DNA of 64,000 nt. Source: an uncultured Collinsella sp. Its GTDB lineage: Bacteria > Actinomycetota > Coriobacteriia > Coriobacteriales > Coriobacteriaceae. Location: positions 7,945 to 71,944 of the forward strand of contig UQID01000010.1 in assembly GCA_900541045.1 (NCBI GenBank). Direction: 5' to 3'. Below the pieces are notes generated by a model. It was not told the DNA's origin, ran no database searches, and saw nothing but the letters and a program-made list of their open reading frames with translations. Position numbers and translations under genes: made by a program. Position 1 is the first letter of the stretch, and each line of letters opens with the position of its first letter. Below are positions 7,481 through 15,560 of this stretch, in pieces.

Positions 7481-10400
7481 ATGAGATTGATTCACAACAG
7501 CCGTCTGCCGCAGTTTCGTACTCCGTTTGGCGCTGTGACCACTGGAACTTCCGTTTCGCTATCGGTGATTTTGGAGGATGCCGACCCCAACCAGGCAACG
7601 CTCACCCTGCGCACCTGGGTCGATGAGATCGGTGAGTCTATGTATCCCATGACGCACGAGGGCGACGGCATATTTACCGTAGAGCTTGAGTGCACTGAGC
7701 CCTGTCTTATCTGGTACAGCTTTATCTGCAACATCGAGGGCCAGCCCGAGGTACGCCTGGGTGCACCGCAGGGTCGCACCGGTGGCGAGGGAGTGACCTA
7801 CAACTACGCCGAGGTTCCGTCCTTCCAGATTACCGTCTACAAGCACCGCGAGAACCGTCCCACTTGGTACGAGCGCGGTATGGTCTACCAGATCTTCCCC
7901 GACCGCTATGCACGCGACGAAAACTGGCGCGAACGCACGCTTGCCGAAGTTGAAAAACCGCGCAAAGGAATCCAGCGCCGCATGGTCGAGGACTGGAACG
8001 AACCGCCCGAGTACGAGCGTGCCGAAGACGGCTCCATCAAGACCTGGGATTTTTACGGCGGTTCGCTCAAGGGTATCCAAAATGACCTGCCCCGCATTGC
8101 CGAGCTAGGCTTTACGGCCATCTACCTCAACCCCATCTTTGAGGCCGCGAGCAACCACCGCTACGACACGGCCGACTATAACAAGATCGACCCGATTCTG
8201 GGCACCGAGCAGGACTTTACGGAGCTGTGCAAGGCGGCCGAGAAGCTCGGCATTTCTATCATCCTGGACGGCGTCTTCAACCACACGGGCGACGATTCGA
8301 TCTACTTTAACCGCTACGGCAATTATCCCGGCGTCGGTGCTTGGCAGAGCGAGGACTCGCCGTGGCGCGATGCGTTTTACTTCCATGAAGACGGTTCGTA
8401 TGACTGCTGGTGGGGCGTGGGCAACATGCCCGCCATCAACGAGAGCTCCGAACTGGTGCGCGAGCGGCTCCTGGGCAAGGACGGCGTGATCCGCAAATGG
8501 CTGCGCGCCGGTGCCCATGGTTGGCGCCTGGACGTGGCCGATGAGCTTTCCGACGACTTCCTGGCCGAGATCAAAAAAGCCGTGCTCGCCGAGAAACCCG
8601 ATGCGCTGCTGCTCGGCGAAGTCTGGGAGGACGCCTCCAACAAGATCAGCTACGGCCATCTGCGCCGCTACCTGCAGGGCTCCGAGCTCGACTCTGCTAT
8701 GGACTACCCCTTCCGCGACATGGTCATCGGCTTTTTGATGGGCTACAAGAATGCCTATCAAGCTGCTGAGGACATCGAGACCCTGCGCGAGAACTACCCG
8801 CGCGAGGCACTGGCCTGCGCGCTCAATCTGCTTTCGAGCCACGACCGCCCGCGCATTATCTCGGTGCTCGGCGGTGGCCCCGATGAGTCGCAGCTGCCCG
8901 AGAGCGAGCGCAGCAAATGGCGCCTGGACGAGAACTCGATGGGCCTGGCCAAGAGCCGTTTTTGGTTGGCAACGCTCATGCAGATGACCTTCCCAGGCGT
9001 GCCCTCGATCTATTATGGCGACGAGTACGGCTTGGAGGGCCTCACCGATCCGGGCAACCGCCGCACCCTGCCGACCAAGGACCAACTCCACGACTTCGAT
9101 ACGCTAGCCATCGTTAAGAACGCATCTGCCATTCGCCGCGCGTTACCGTTTATGGTCGATGGCGAGATCAAGGCCTTTGCGCTCAACGACGACGTCTTGG
9201 CCTACACCCGCACGAGCAAAGACGGCGAGGCCGCGACGGTTATCATCAACCGCAGCCTGCGCAATTCGCACTGCGTGACGATCCCGGCGCTCGGCGAATG
9301 TGCGAGCGACGTGATTAGCGGCCACGAGTGCGAAATCCATAATGGCACGGTTACGCTCGACCTGTACCCGCTGGGCTCCTCGATCATCTATCACCATGCC
9401 GAGAAGCGCCTGCAGGAGCCGCTCGATCATGGCGCGGGCGTCGTGTGCCACATCACGTCGGTACCGACCGATGACGGCAAGCCCGGCACGATCGGTGCGC
9501 CCACGCGTCGCTTTATCGACCACCTGGCTGCCATGGGCATGCGCTACTGGCAGGTCCTGCCCGTCAATCCCACGGACTTCTTCCGCTCCCCCTACGCCGG
9601 TCCTTCGGCCTTTGCAGGCAATATCGATCTGCTGCCCGAGAGCCACGAGGAGCTGGCCGCCGACTTCGTCACCTGGAAGGCCCGCGGCGGCGAGGATGCC
9701 GACCCGCTGTACACGGCGTTTAAACATCGCAACGCCGACTGGCTCGAGAAGTACTGCGTCTACATGGCGGTAAAGAAGCACTTTGAGGGACTGTCGCGCC
9801 ACGATTGGCCGGCGGATGTCGCGCGTTACAACGAGCACCTGATCGATGACAAGCGATTCCACGACGAGGCCGAGCTACAGGCGTACATGCAGTATCGCTT
9901 TGACCTTGCCTGGTGCGAGCTCATGAACTACGCACACAAGAAGGGCATCGAAGTCATCGGCGATATCCCCATGTATGTCTCGGATGATTCGGCCGACGCA
10001 TGGAGCGAGCCCGAGAACTTCTGGCTGTCCGACACCGGCAAGGCGATTGAGATTTCGGGCGCGCCGCCCGACAACTTTGCGCCCGAGGGCCAGGTCTGGG
10101 GCAACCCCACCTTCCGCTGGGATCACATGAAGGAAAACGGCTATAGCTGGTGGATGGATCGCCTGCGTCGTGCGTTCGCGCTCTACGACCGTGTGCGCCT
10201 GGACCACTTCCTGGGCTTCCATAGCTACTTTAGCATCCCTGCCGGCAAGGCCTGTGCCGACGGCCGCTGGCTGGCTGGCCCGGGCAAGGACCTGTTCCAG
10301 ACCGCCTACGACGAGCTGGGTCCGCTTAACTTTATCGCCGAGGACCTAGGCTATCTGACGCCTGGCGTTCGTGCGATGGCTTCGACTTGCGGCTTCCCCG

Positions 10401-10777
10401 GCATGGACGTACTGGAGTTTAGCGACTACGACGTTCGCTGCGGAATTCATCCCACACCGGGCAAGATCCTGTACACCTCGACGCACGACACCTCTACGCT
10501 TGCCGGCTGGTGCACGCGCTCCTTTGCGGGCGGCGACGAGCCGAGCGGCATTGCATTGGCAAGCGAGCTCATGGGCAACGTCCTGGCCAGCGATGCTCCG
10601 CTCGTTATGATGCCGCTGCAGGACGTGCTGGGGCTTGGCGACGATGCACGAATGAACGTACCGGGCGTGGCCACGGGCAACTGGACGTGGAAGGCGCAGG
10701 AGGCCGACATTGCCGCGGCCGAGGAGAAAACTGCGAAGCTCCTGCGCAGCACGCATAGATTCTGGGGCGAAGCGTGA
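7481..10777 (+). CDS. Fused GH13 alpha-glucosidase/neopullulanase-like + GH77 4-alpha-glucanotransferase
   Basis: This 1098-residue protein joins two enzymes of alpha-glucan breakdown. Residues 1-120 form an N-terminal beta domain. Residues about 128-530 are a GH13 barrel beginning MVYQIFPDRYA, with DGVFNH, nucleophile Asp351 in GWRLDVADE, acid/base Glu380 in LLGEVWED and Asp455 in SSHDRPRI; a small beta domain follows. Residues about 650-1098 are a MalQ-like GH77 domain with nucleophile Asp908 (RLDHFLGF), Glu954 (FIAEDLGY) and Asp1003 (TSTHDTST). Both active sites look intact. It probably trims and recycles maltodextrins released from glycogen or starch. The protein has no signal peptide, so it should be cytosolic. 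The ribosome site before the chosen ATG is weak. Confidence 0.92.
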   Translation: MRLIHNSRLPQFRTPFGAVTTGTSVSLSVILEDADPNQATLTLRTWVDEIGESMYPMTHEGDGIFTVELECTEPCLIWYSFICNIEGQPEVRLGAPQGRTGGEGVTYNYAEVPSFQITVYKHRENRPTWYERGMVYQIFPDRYARDENWRERTLAEVEKPRKGIQRRMVEDWNEPPEYERAEDGSIKTWDFYGGSLKGIQNDLPRIAELGFTAIYLNPIFEAASNHRYDTADYNKIDPILGTEQDFTELCKAAEKLGISIILDGVFNHTGDDSIYFNRYGNYPGVGAWQSEDSPWRDAFYFHEDGSYDCWWGVGNMPAINESSELVRERLLGKDGVIRKWLRAGAHGWRLDVADELSDDFLAEIKKAVLAEKPDALLLGEVWEDASNKISYGHLRRYLQGSELDSAMDYPFRDMVIGFLMGYKNAYQAAEDIETLRENYPREALACALNLLSSHDRPRIISVLGGGPDESQLPESERSKWRLDENSMGLAKSRFWLATLMQMTFPGVPSIYYGDEYGLEGLTDPGNRRTLPTKDQLHDFDTLAIVKNASAIRRALPFMVDGEIKAFALNDDVLAYTRTSKDGEAATVIINRSLRNSHCVTIPALGECASDVISGHECEIHNGTVTLDLYPLGSSIIYHHAEKRLQEPLDHGAGVVCHITSVPTDDGKPGTIGAPTRRFIDHLAAMGMRYWQVLPVNPTDFFRSPYAGPSAFAGNIDLLPESHEELAADFVTWKARGGEDADPLYTAFKHRNADWLEKYCVYMAVKKHFEGLSRHDWPADVARYNEHLIDDKRFHDEAELQAYMQYRFDLAWCELMNYAHKKGIEVIGDIPMYVSDDSADAWSEPENFWLSDTGKAIEISGAPPDNFAPEGQVWGNPTFRWDHMKENGYSWWMDRLRRAFALYDRVRLDHFLGFHSYFSIPAGKACADGRWLAGPGKDLFQTAYDELGPLNFIAEDLGYLTPGVRAMASTCGFPGMDVLEFSDYDVRCGIHPTPGKILYTSTHDTSTLAGWCTRSFAGGDEPSGIALASELMGNVLASDAPLVMMPLQDVLGLGDDARMNVPGVATGNWTWKAQEADIAAAEEKTAKLLRSTHRFWGEA

Positions 10778-10821
10778 TAAAACCCCCGATATAGGGTACA
10801 GTTACAGCTGTTTGAATTTTT

Positions 10822-10843
10822 GCGGGCAGAGCGATCTGCCCGC
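10822..10843 (+). other. Hairpin between the GH13-GH77 gene and fmdB-like gene
   Basis: An 8-bp GC-rich stem (gcgggcag / ctgcccgc) with a 6-nt loop is followed by ctttgtg. It could be a weak terminator of the upstream gene. Confidence 0.45.
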
Positions 10844-10865
10844 TTTGTGCTGAAAAGGAAGTATT

Positions 10866-11102
10866 ATGGCGCGCTACGATTACAAGTGCACGAGCTGTGG
10901 CAACGTGTTTGAGGTTGAGCACCCCATGTCCGAGACGCCCGAGGTCGTATGCCCCAGCTGCGGTGCCCCGGCATCCAAGACGTTCTCGGCCAGCGGAATT
11001 AAGTTCGAAGGCAGCGGTTTCTACAACACCGACCAGCGAAGCGGCGGCTCCAGCACCAACGCCACCAGCGGCTGCTGCGCCAACTGCCCGCATAGCCACT
11101 AG
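10866..11102 (+). CDS. FmdB-family putative regulatory zinc ribbon protein
   Basis: This is a 78-residue protein starting MARYDYKCTSCGNVFEVEH, the usual opening of FmdB/CxxC_CxxC_SSSS proteins. Two CxxC knuckles (residues about 8-11 and 32-35) should hold one zinc ion. The C-terminus is Gly/Ser-rich and ends with a second Cys/His cluster (CCANCPHSH), which could bind metal. The ribosome site aaaaggaa lies 7 bases before the ATG. A strong terminator follows, so it is probably transcribed alone or from a weak read-through. The family's molecular function is not established. Confidence 0.85.
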   Translation: MARYDYKCTSCGNVFEVEHPMSETPEVVCPSCGAPASKTFSASGIKFEGSGFYNTDQRSGGSSTNATSGCCANCPHSH

Positions 11103-11108
11103 TGACAA

Positions 11109-11147
11109 GCGGCCCCGCGATCAACTCCGATCGCGGGGCCGCTTCTT
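11109..11147 (+). terminator. Strong terminator after the zinc ribbon gene
   Basis: A perfect 14-bp stem (gcggccccgcgatc / gatcgcggggccgc) with a 6-nt loop is followed by ttcttt, directly after the stop codon. Confidence 0.9.
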
Positions 11148-11188
11148 TGCGCTATGGGTCGATAATTATTTTTAAAAATTAGTATATT

Positions 11189-12136
11189 TTAAAATCCGCC
11201 CATACCGGCAGAATAGGGATCGTCACAGGTACCATCGCTATACCAATGAGTAGACCCGATATAGTTACCAGCTGCATCATATTGATCTAATTGACGAATG
11301 ACATACTTACCACCACTATTATTGGAAGAAGAAATACTGCTAGAAGATCCACCAGAATTATTATTAGAATAGTTACTACCGCTAGAATAACTATTCTGCT
11401 GAGAAGTCTGCTGTTGAGCTTGTGCTGTTACTTCCTCTTGAGCCTTCGCTTCAGCTTCAGCTTCAGCTTTTGCCTTGTTTAAATCATCAATACGAGTTTG
11501 ATAACGACTAATCTGTTCATTGATTTGATCGATGAATTTTTTAGAATCCTTTTTGGCATCTTCAAAAATCAGCTTCTGATTATCTTTGTTAGAAATATCA
11601 TTAAGAAGACCATTGAGGCTATTAATATGCTGCTGGAGAGAGTCAGTATCTTCAGTAGAATTCACATCAAAATTAGCATGATCAACTAGAGAAGTATTCC
11701 ACTCATTATTTTGAGCCTTACGGCAGCCTTTAATAATGGAATCATACTTATTAAGCAGCTTAGTCCAATCAGGGGAAGTGCCATCCGCATACTTAAAACT
11801 GTCATTAGAGATTTCTTTATTCAAAATCTCTTTATTATTTTGAGCATTTTTAATGGTATCAAGACGTTGCTCAAAAGTTAGTAACCCAGGATCAGCCTTA
11901 AAGGCAGCAACACTATCGCTAGCCTTTGAATACAAAACTTCAACCTGCTGATTATGTTCACTACATGCTTGTTTGTAATTGTAACCAGCATAACCACCGA
12001 CACAACCAGCAAGGAGCAGAGCAACAATACCGGCACCAATAATTACCCGCTTTTTAATCGAAGAATTCTCAACCTCTTCATTTTCCTGAGTATTATCTTC
12101 AGGATTGTCAATCTTGTCACTATTAAGATCGATCAT
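11189..12136 (-). CDS. AT-rich hypothetical membrane-anchored coiled-coil protein
   Basis: This 315-residue protein is not recognised. The first 28 residues are acidic, and residues about 30-52 form one hydrophobic segment containing LLLAGC, which fits a lipobox pattern although it sits unusually far from the N-terminus. Residues about 60-225 are helical, charged and Asn/Lys-rich; an AKAEAEAEAKAQ coiled-coil stretch and a Gln/Ser/Asn/Gly linker follow. The last 45 residues end with an aromatic block (HWYSDGTCDDPYSAGMGGF). The ribosome site gaggggt precedes the ATG. Base composition is clearly more AT-rich than all neighbours, suggesting recent acquisition. It could be a surface or secreted-protein anchor. 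Confidence 0.75.
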   Translation of the reverse strand: MIDLNSDKIDNPEDNTQENEEVENSSIKKRVIIGAGIVALLLAGCVGGYAGYNYKQACSEHNQQVEVLYSKASDSVAAFKADPGLLTFEQRLDTIKNAQNNKEILNKEISNDSFKYADGTSPDWTKLLNKYDSIIKGCRKAQNNEWNTSLVDHANFDVNSTEDTDSLQQHINSLNGLLNDISNKDNQKLIFEDAKKDSKKFIDQINEQISRYQTRIDDLNKAKAEAEAEAKAQEEVTAQAQQQTSQQNSYSSGSNYSNNNSGGSSSSISSSNNSGGKYVIRQLDQYDAAGNYIGSTHWYSDGTCDDPYSAGMGGF

Positions 12137-12253
12137 TTTAACCCCTCAATATTAAATCTGCGAGCGGTTCATGCATCCAGAAACTTACCAAACCCAACCG
12201 CTTACTTTCATATCCGATTAATTAATCCCAGTCCCAGAAAAATCATCCTTATG

Positions 12254-12320
12254 AGTTGCGGTGAAATAAGGACTGTTTGGCGGGTAGAAGCCGCTTTTCA
12301 ATCCCTATTTCACCGCAACT
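12254..12320. repeat. Repeat A1: palindromic intergenic element (family A)
   Basis: The arms agttgcggtgaaataagg and its near-complement (ending ccgcaact at 12320) flank a 25-nt loop. The arms match copies A2 (28497-28573) and A3 (37231-37301). The single arm mismatch is A-C on the + strand but G-U on the - strand, the strand of the adjacent rsmB, so the hairpin is fully paired only in rsmB-strand RNA. Confidence 0.85.
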
Positions 12321-12326
12321 TAGTAG

Positions 12327-13727
12327 TTACTTGTGGACCAGGCGGGCGCAGAAGTGGCCGTCGTAGGAGTCGGCGTTTACGGGGACGCTTTGGAAGAGTC
12401 CGCGGTCGTTTTGGCGTACGGAGACGAGCTTCTCGGCTTGTTCAAACTCGGGTAGCTGCAGAATCTGCGCCTCGGAGAGGGGTGTCAGGCTAAAGCCTGC
12501 GCCCTCAGGCGAAGCCAAAAACGCATCCACGACCTTCGTGTTCTCTTCATCAAAGACCGAGCAGGTGGCATAGATAAGCTCACCGCCGGCAGCTACGCGC
12601 GCGGCTGCTTCCTTGAGCATCGTCAGTTGCAGCTTGGGCAACTCGCACGTCACGTCGCTTTCGGCAAGGCGCCAGGGAATCTCGGGGTGACGGCGCATGG
12701 TGCCGGTACCCGAGCACGGGGCATCGATAAACACCGTATCGAACAGAACGGGTTTACCAAGCATCGCATCGAACGACGTGAGGACCGTATCGAGCTCGCA
12801 CGCATCACCCGAGACGGTACGAACGCCCTTGATACCAGCCTTATGCAGGCGCGCAAGATTCTGATCACACTTGCGATCGTGCAAGTCGAGTGCAGTGTGC
12901 TGACGCTCGTAGCCGGCACGCTTGGCCTGGCACATCATCACATAGGTCTTGGTGCCGCGACCGGCGCCGATCTCCAGGCAAAGCCCAGGACGGGTCGCCG
13001 CAGTAGCGATGAGCTGGGCGTTAAGGTCCGAGGCCACGGCCGCCGCGCGTTCAAACACACCCGACGCAACCGTAGCCTGCGAATCGACCGGCGCATGGCA
13101 GCCCGGGAACACCGGCGCCACAAGCTGCGATAGGTACGGATCAGGCTTGGTTGCAAAGGCGTTCTCGTGCAAAGCGAGCGGCGCGGGCGCCAGATTTCCG
13201 GCAAAGTTGAGCGCGCCCTCGGGCGTATCGAACGACGCCATAATGCGTGCGCAAAGCCAGCGCGGCATACCCATCAGGCGAGATAGGCGAACCAAACGGC
13301 GCTCGGACTCATCGGCACCCGCGGCGGCGGCAAAGTCCTCAACGTTGTCCGCGACCTTATGCAGCACGGCGTTCGCCAGACCGGCGGCCGACTTAGCGCC
13401 GCTACGAACCAGCTCAACACCCTGACTTACGGCAACGCGACCTGGGGTATGCAGGTAGAGCATCTCGAAGGCCGAGATGCGAAGCGCCATTCGAACACGC
13501 GGTGCGACTTTTTTGGGCTTATCGAGAGACTGGTCAAGCAGTTCGTCCAAAATGCCCTGCGTCGCGGCAACACCCAGCGCCAAGCGAGCCGCAAACGCGG
13601 AATCGCGCTGGTCAATGGCCTTGGCCGTAGCACGGGCAGAGAGCACGTCACGCGCATACATGCCGCGACGGTCGGCCTCCATCAGCACGTCGAGCGCAAG
13701 CTTGCGCGCGGGGGAAAGCTTGCTCAT
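12327..13727 (-). CDS. rsmB: 16S rRNA (cytosine-967-C5)-methyltransferase
   Basis: The enzyme methylates C967 of 16S rRNA using S-adenosylmethionine. The start is set by an ATGA overlap with the end of fmt (ATG at 13727), giving 466 residues. The N-terminal NusB-like RNA-binding domain spans residues about 5-140. The C-terminal Rossmann methyltransferase carries LCLEIGAGRGTKT, the catalytic block DAPCSGTGTMRRHPE and the second cysteine in YATCSVFDEEN. It is translationally coupled to fmt. Repeat A1 follows 6 bp after the stop and could form the end of the transcript. Confidence 0.94.
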   Translation of the reverse strand: MSKLSPARKLALDVLMEADRRGMYARDVLSARATAKAIDQRDSAFAARLALGVAATQGILDELLDQSLDKPKKVAPRVRMALRISAFEMLYLHTPGRVAVSQGVELVRSGAKSAAGLANAVLHKVADNVEDFAAAAGADESERRLVRLSRLMGMPRWLCARIMASFDTPEGALNFAGNLAPAPLALHENAFATKPDPYLSQLVAPVFPGCHAPVDSQATVASGVFERAAAVASDLNAQLIATAATRPGLCLEIGAGRGTKTYVMMCQAKRAGYERQHTALDLHDRKCDQNLARLHKAGIKGVRTVSGDACELDTVLTSFDAMLGKPVLFDTVFIDAPCSGTGTMRRHPEIPWRLAESDVTCELPKLQLTMLKEAAARVAAGGELIYATCSVFDEENTKVVDAFLASPEGAGFSLTPLSEAQILQLPEFEQAEKLVSVRQNDRGLFQSVPVNADSYDGHFCARLVHK

Positions 13728-14644
13728 GACAAAACACCCCACGTCAGATCGGCACCCTGCAGGCCGGCAGCCCATGCAGAAGCAGCCATGGCACGCTTGC
13801 CGTCGGGCTTAACCTCGAGCAGTCTAACCGCACCATCGGAAAGTCCCAGATAGACACGCTTGCTCTTGACGGCAACAGCGCCCTCGGCAAGCGACACATC
13901 CGCCGGTGCGGCATCGAGCACGCGCACGGTCTTGCCGGCAATCACGCAGCGAGCAGGAGCGGTATCGGACGAAGCCAGCACGTGGCGCACGCAATCGAGC
14001 GCCGCCATCTGAGGATCCAGACGCATCTCCTGCTTGGAAATCTTGGCAGCATGCGTGACGAGCGACTCATCCTGCTCAGTCCAAACAGCCGAGCCATCGG
14101 CAAGCGAGGGCAGCGTATCGGCCAGCAGCTTACCGCCCAGCTCGCCAAGCTCCATAGTCAGTGCCTCGGCATGCTTACCGGCAACCGAGGTCGAGGCCTG
14201 CGCGCAATAAGCGCCCGTATCCACGCCATGCCCAATGCGCATAATGGAAACGCCAGCAACCTCATCACCAGCGAGAATCGCACGCTGAATAGGAGCAGCG
14301 CCACGCCAACGCGGCAGCAAGGACGCATGAACATTCACAATACCAAGCGGCGCCATTTGCAGCACCTCATCAGGCAAAATGCAGCCATAGGCAGCCACGC
14401 AGAAAATATCGGCATCGGCAGCCTTGAGCTGATCAATAACTTCCGGGGTCATACGATTGGCCTCAACAACCGGCAACCCCAGCTCAAGCGCCTTGGCCTT
14501 AACAGGAGAAGGCTCAAGCTTTTTACCACGCCCACGAACAGCATCGGGACGAGTAATTACGAGCGCAATCTCATTCCCAGCCTCAACAAGCGAAGTCAGC
14601 GAAGGCACAGCAAAATCAGGCGTACCCATAAACACAATACGCAT
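13724..14644 (-). CDS. fmt: Methionyl-tRNA formyltransferase
   Basis: The enzyme formylates initiator Met-tRNA using 10-formyltetrahydrofolate. It has 306 residues, the normal length. It starts MRIVFMGTPDFAVPSL, and the N-terminal hydrolase-like domain carries NVHASLLPRWRGAAPIQRAI with the conserved Asn/His, and GVDTGAY. The stop overlaps the rsmB start. Its functional partner def is encoded just upstream on the same strand, but a 361-bp gap with repeat B1 separates them, so fmt may have its own promoter. Confidence 0.96.
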   Translation of the reverse strand: MRIVFMGTPDFAVPSLTSLVEAGNEIALVITRPDAVRGRGKKLEPSPVKAKALELGLPVVEANRMTPEVIDQLKAADADIFCVAAYGCILPDEVLQMAPLGIVNVHASLLPRWRGAAPIQRAILAGDEVAGVSIMRIGHGVDTGAYCAQASTSVAGKHAEALTMELGELGGKLLADTLPSLADGSAVWTEQDESLVTHAAKISKQEMRLDPQMAALDCVRHVLASSDTAPARCVIAGKTVRVLDAAPADVSLAEGAVAVKSKRVYLGLSDGAVRLLEVKPDGKRAMAASAWAAGLQGADLTWGVLS

Positions 14645-15005
14645 AAAGAACGTCTCCCCTCAACCAGAGCCGAGACAGCTACAAATAACGGCGGAAAGCC
14701 AAGTACCCAGCCCATCCGCAATAACAATTCAACAAGAACAAATATACCCAAAACCAAAGAAAGAGCCGCAATAAAAGCAGCTCTTCCAACAAAGCAAATA
14801 TCAGCGAAGACGCCCCTCCCTGGCCCAACGGCACCCGGGCGAAAAGGAGCATGAAAACGCAGTCCCCTTCCGCCGCAGGGCTTAGGTTATTGCTCCACGC
14901 GCAGTTCCGCACGAGCCGAAGAGCACTTAATGTGCTCTTCGTGCGAGCAGGACTGTTTGAGCATGGAGCAAAACCTAAGCCCTGCGGCGGAAGGGGACGG
15001 ACGAC
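14645..15005. other. 361-bp intergenic region def-fmt
   Basis: It holds repeat B1 (14862-14998). The stretch 14645-14861 is A-rich on the + strand and shows no convincing gene or terminator; the fmt promoter is presumably here. Confidence 0.6.
14862..14998. repeat. Repeat B1: long nested hairpin with conserved core (family B)
   Basis: Perfect 27-bp outer arms (14862-14888 with 14972-14998) enclose a second 8-bp stem (ttgctcca / tggagcaa) and a conserved core. The core reads agttccgcacgagcc, then a 9-bp hairpin gaagagcac-ttaat-gtgctcttc, then gtgcgagcaggactg. The core is shared with B2 and B3, but the arms are not. It begins 8 bp after the def stop. Confidence 0.85.
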
Positions 15006-15542
15006 TTACTCCGTCTCGCCCGGTCGAGCGCCGCGGGCCAGGGCGTCCTGGTACTCCTTGACGGCCTTGAGCCTCTGCATGGGCTTCAGTCGCTCGAACA
15101 TGGTATTGCCGTGCAGGTGATCAATCTCGTGCTGCAGACACACGCAGAACAGGTCGCCAGTGGCCTCATAGCGAATCAGGTTGGCGTCCAGGTCGTACGC
15201 CTCGACGACGACATGATCGGGGCGCTCAATCTCGCAGCTAATGCCAGGGATGGAAAGGCAGCCCTCGCTAAATGGAACGAGATGGTCGCTCTGCTCAACA
15301 ATAACAGGGTTGATGAGCACGTACGGGTCGTAGTCATTCTTGTCGCTGTAGTCGCAGTCGATGGTGACGAGCTGAATGAGCTCGCCAATCTGCGGGGCGG
15401 CCAGGCCGCAACCGCCGTTGTCGAACATCATCTTCTTCATCTTCTCGGCAAGTGCCTCGATCGCCGGGGTGATCTCCTCGATGACGGCGCACTCCTGACG
15501 CAGACGAGGGTCGGGTGACAGTACGATTCCGTTGGCTTCCAT
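15006..15542 (-). CDS. def: Peptide deformylase
   Basis: The enzyme removes the N-formyl group from nascent proteins and needs a metal ion (usually iron). All three family motifs are present: GCGLAAPQ, EGCLSIP and HEIDHLHG, giving the Cys and two His ligands and the catalytic Glu. The ATG at 15542 is preferred because gaaagg sits 6 bases before it; the ATG at 15548 directly abuts that site. This gives 178 residues. It starts 18 bp after the priA stop, consistent with an operon. Confidence 0.96.
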   Translation of the reverse strand: MEANGIVLSPDPRLRQECAVIEEITPAIEALAEKMKKMMFDNGGCGLAAPQIGELIQLVTIDCDYSDKNDYDPYVLINPVIVEQSDHLVPFSEGCLSIPGISCEIERPDHVVVEAYDLDANLIRYEATGDLFCVCLQHEIDHLHGNTMFERLKPMQRLKAVKEYQDALARGARPGETE

Positions 15543-15560
15543 GGCCATCCTTTCGGGTTG

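Noticed and set aside
14679..14852. A short hydrophobic minus-strand frame just upstream of fmt
   Set aside because: It looks membrane-like only because the strand is T-rich; there is no ribosome site and codon choice (TTG, TTT) is unlike neighbouring genes. A tiny protein cannot be fully excluded.
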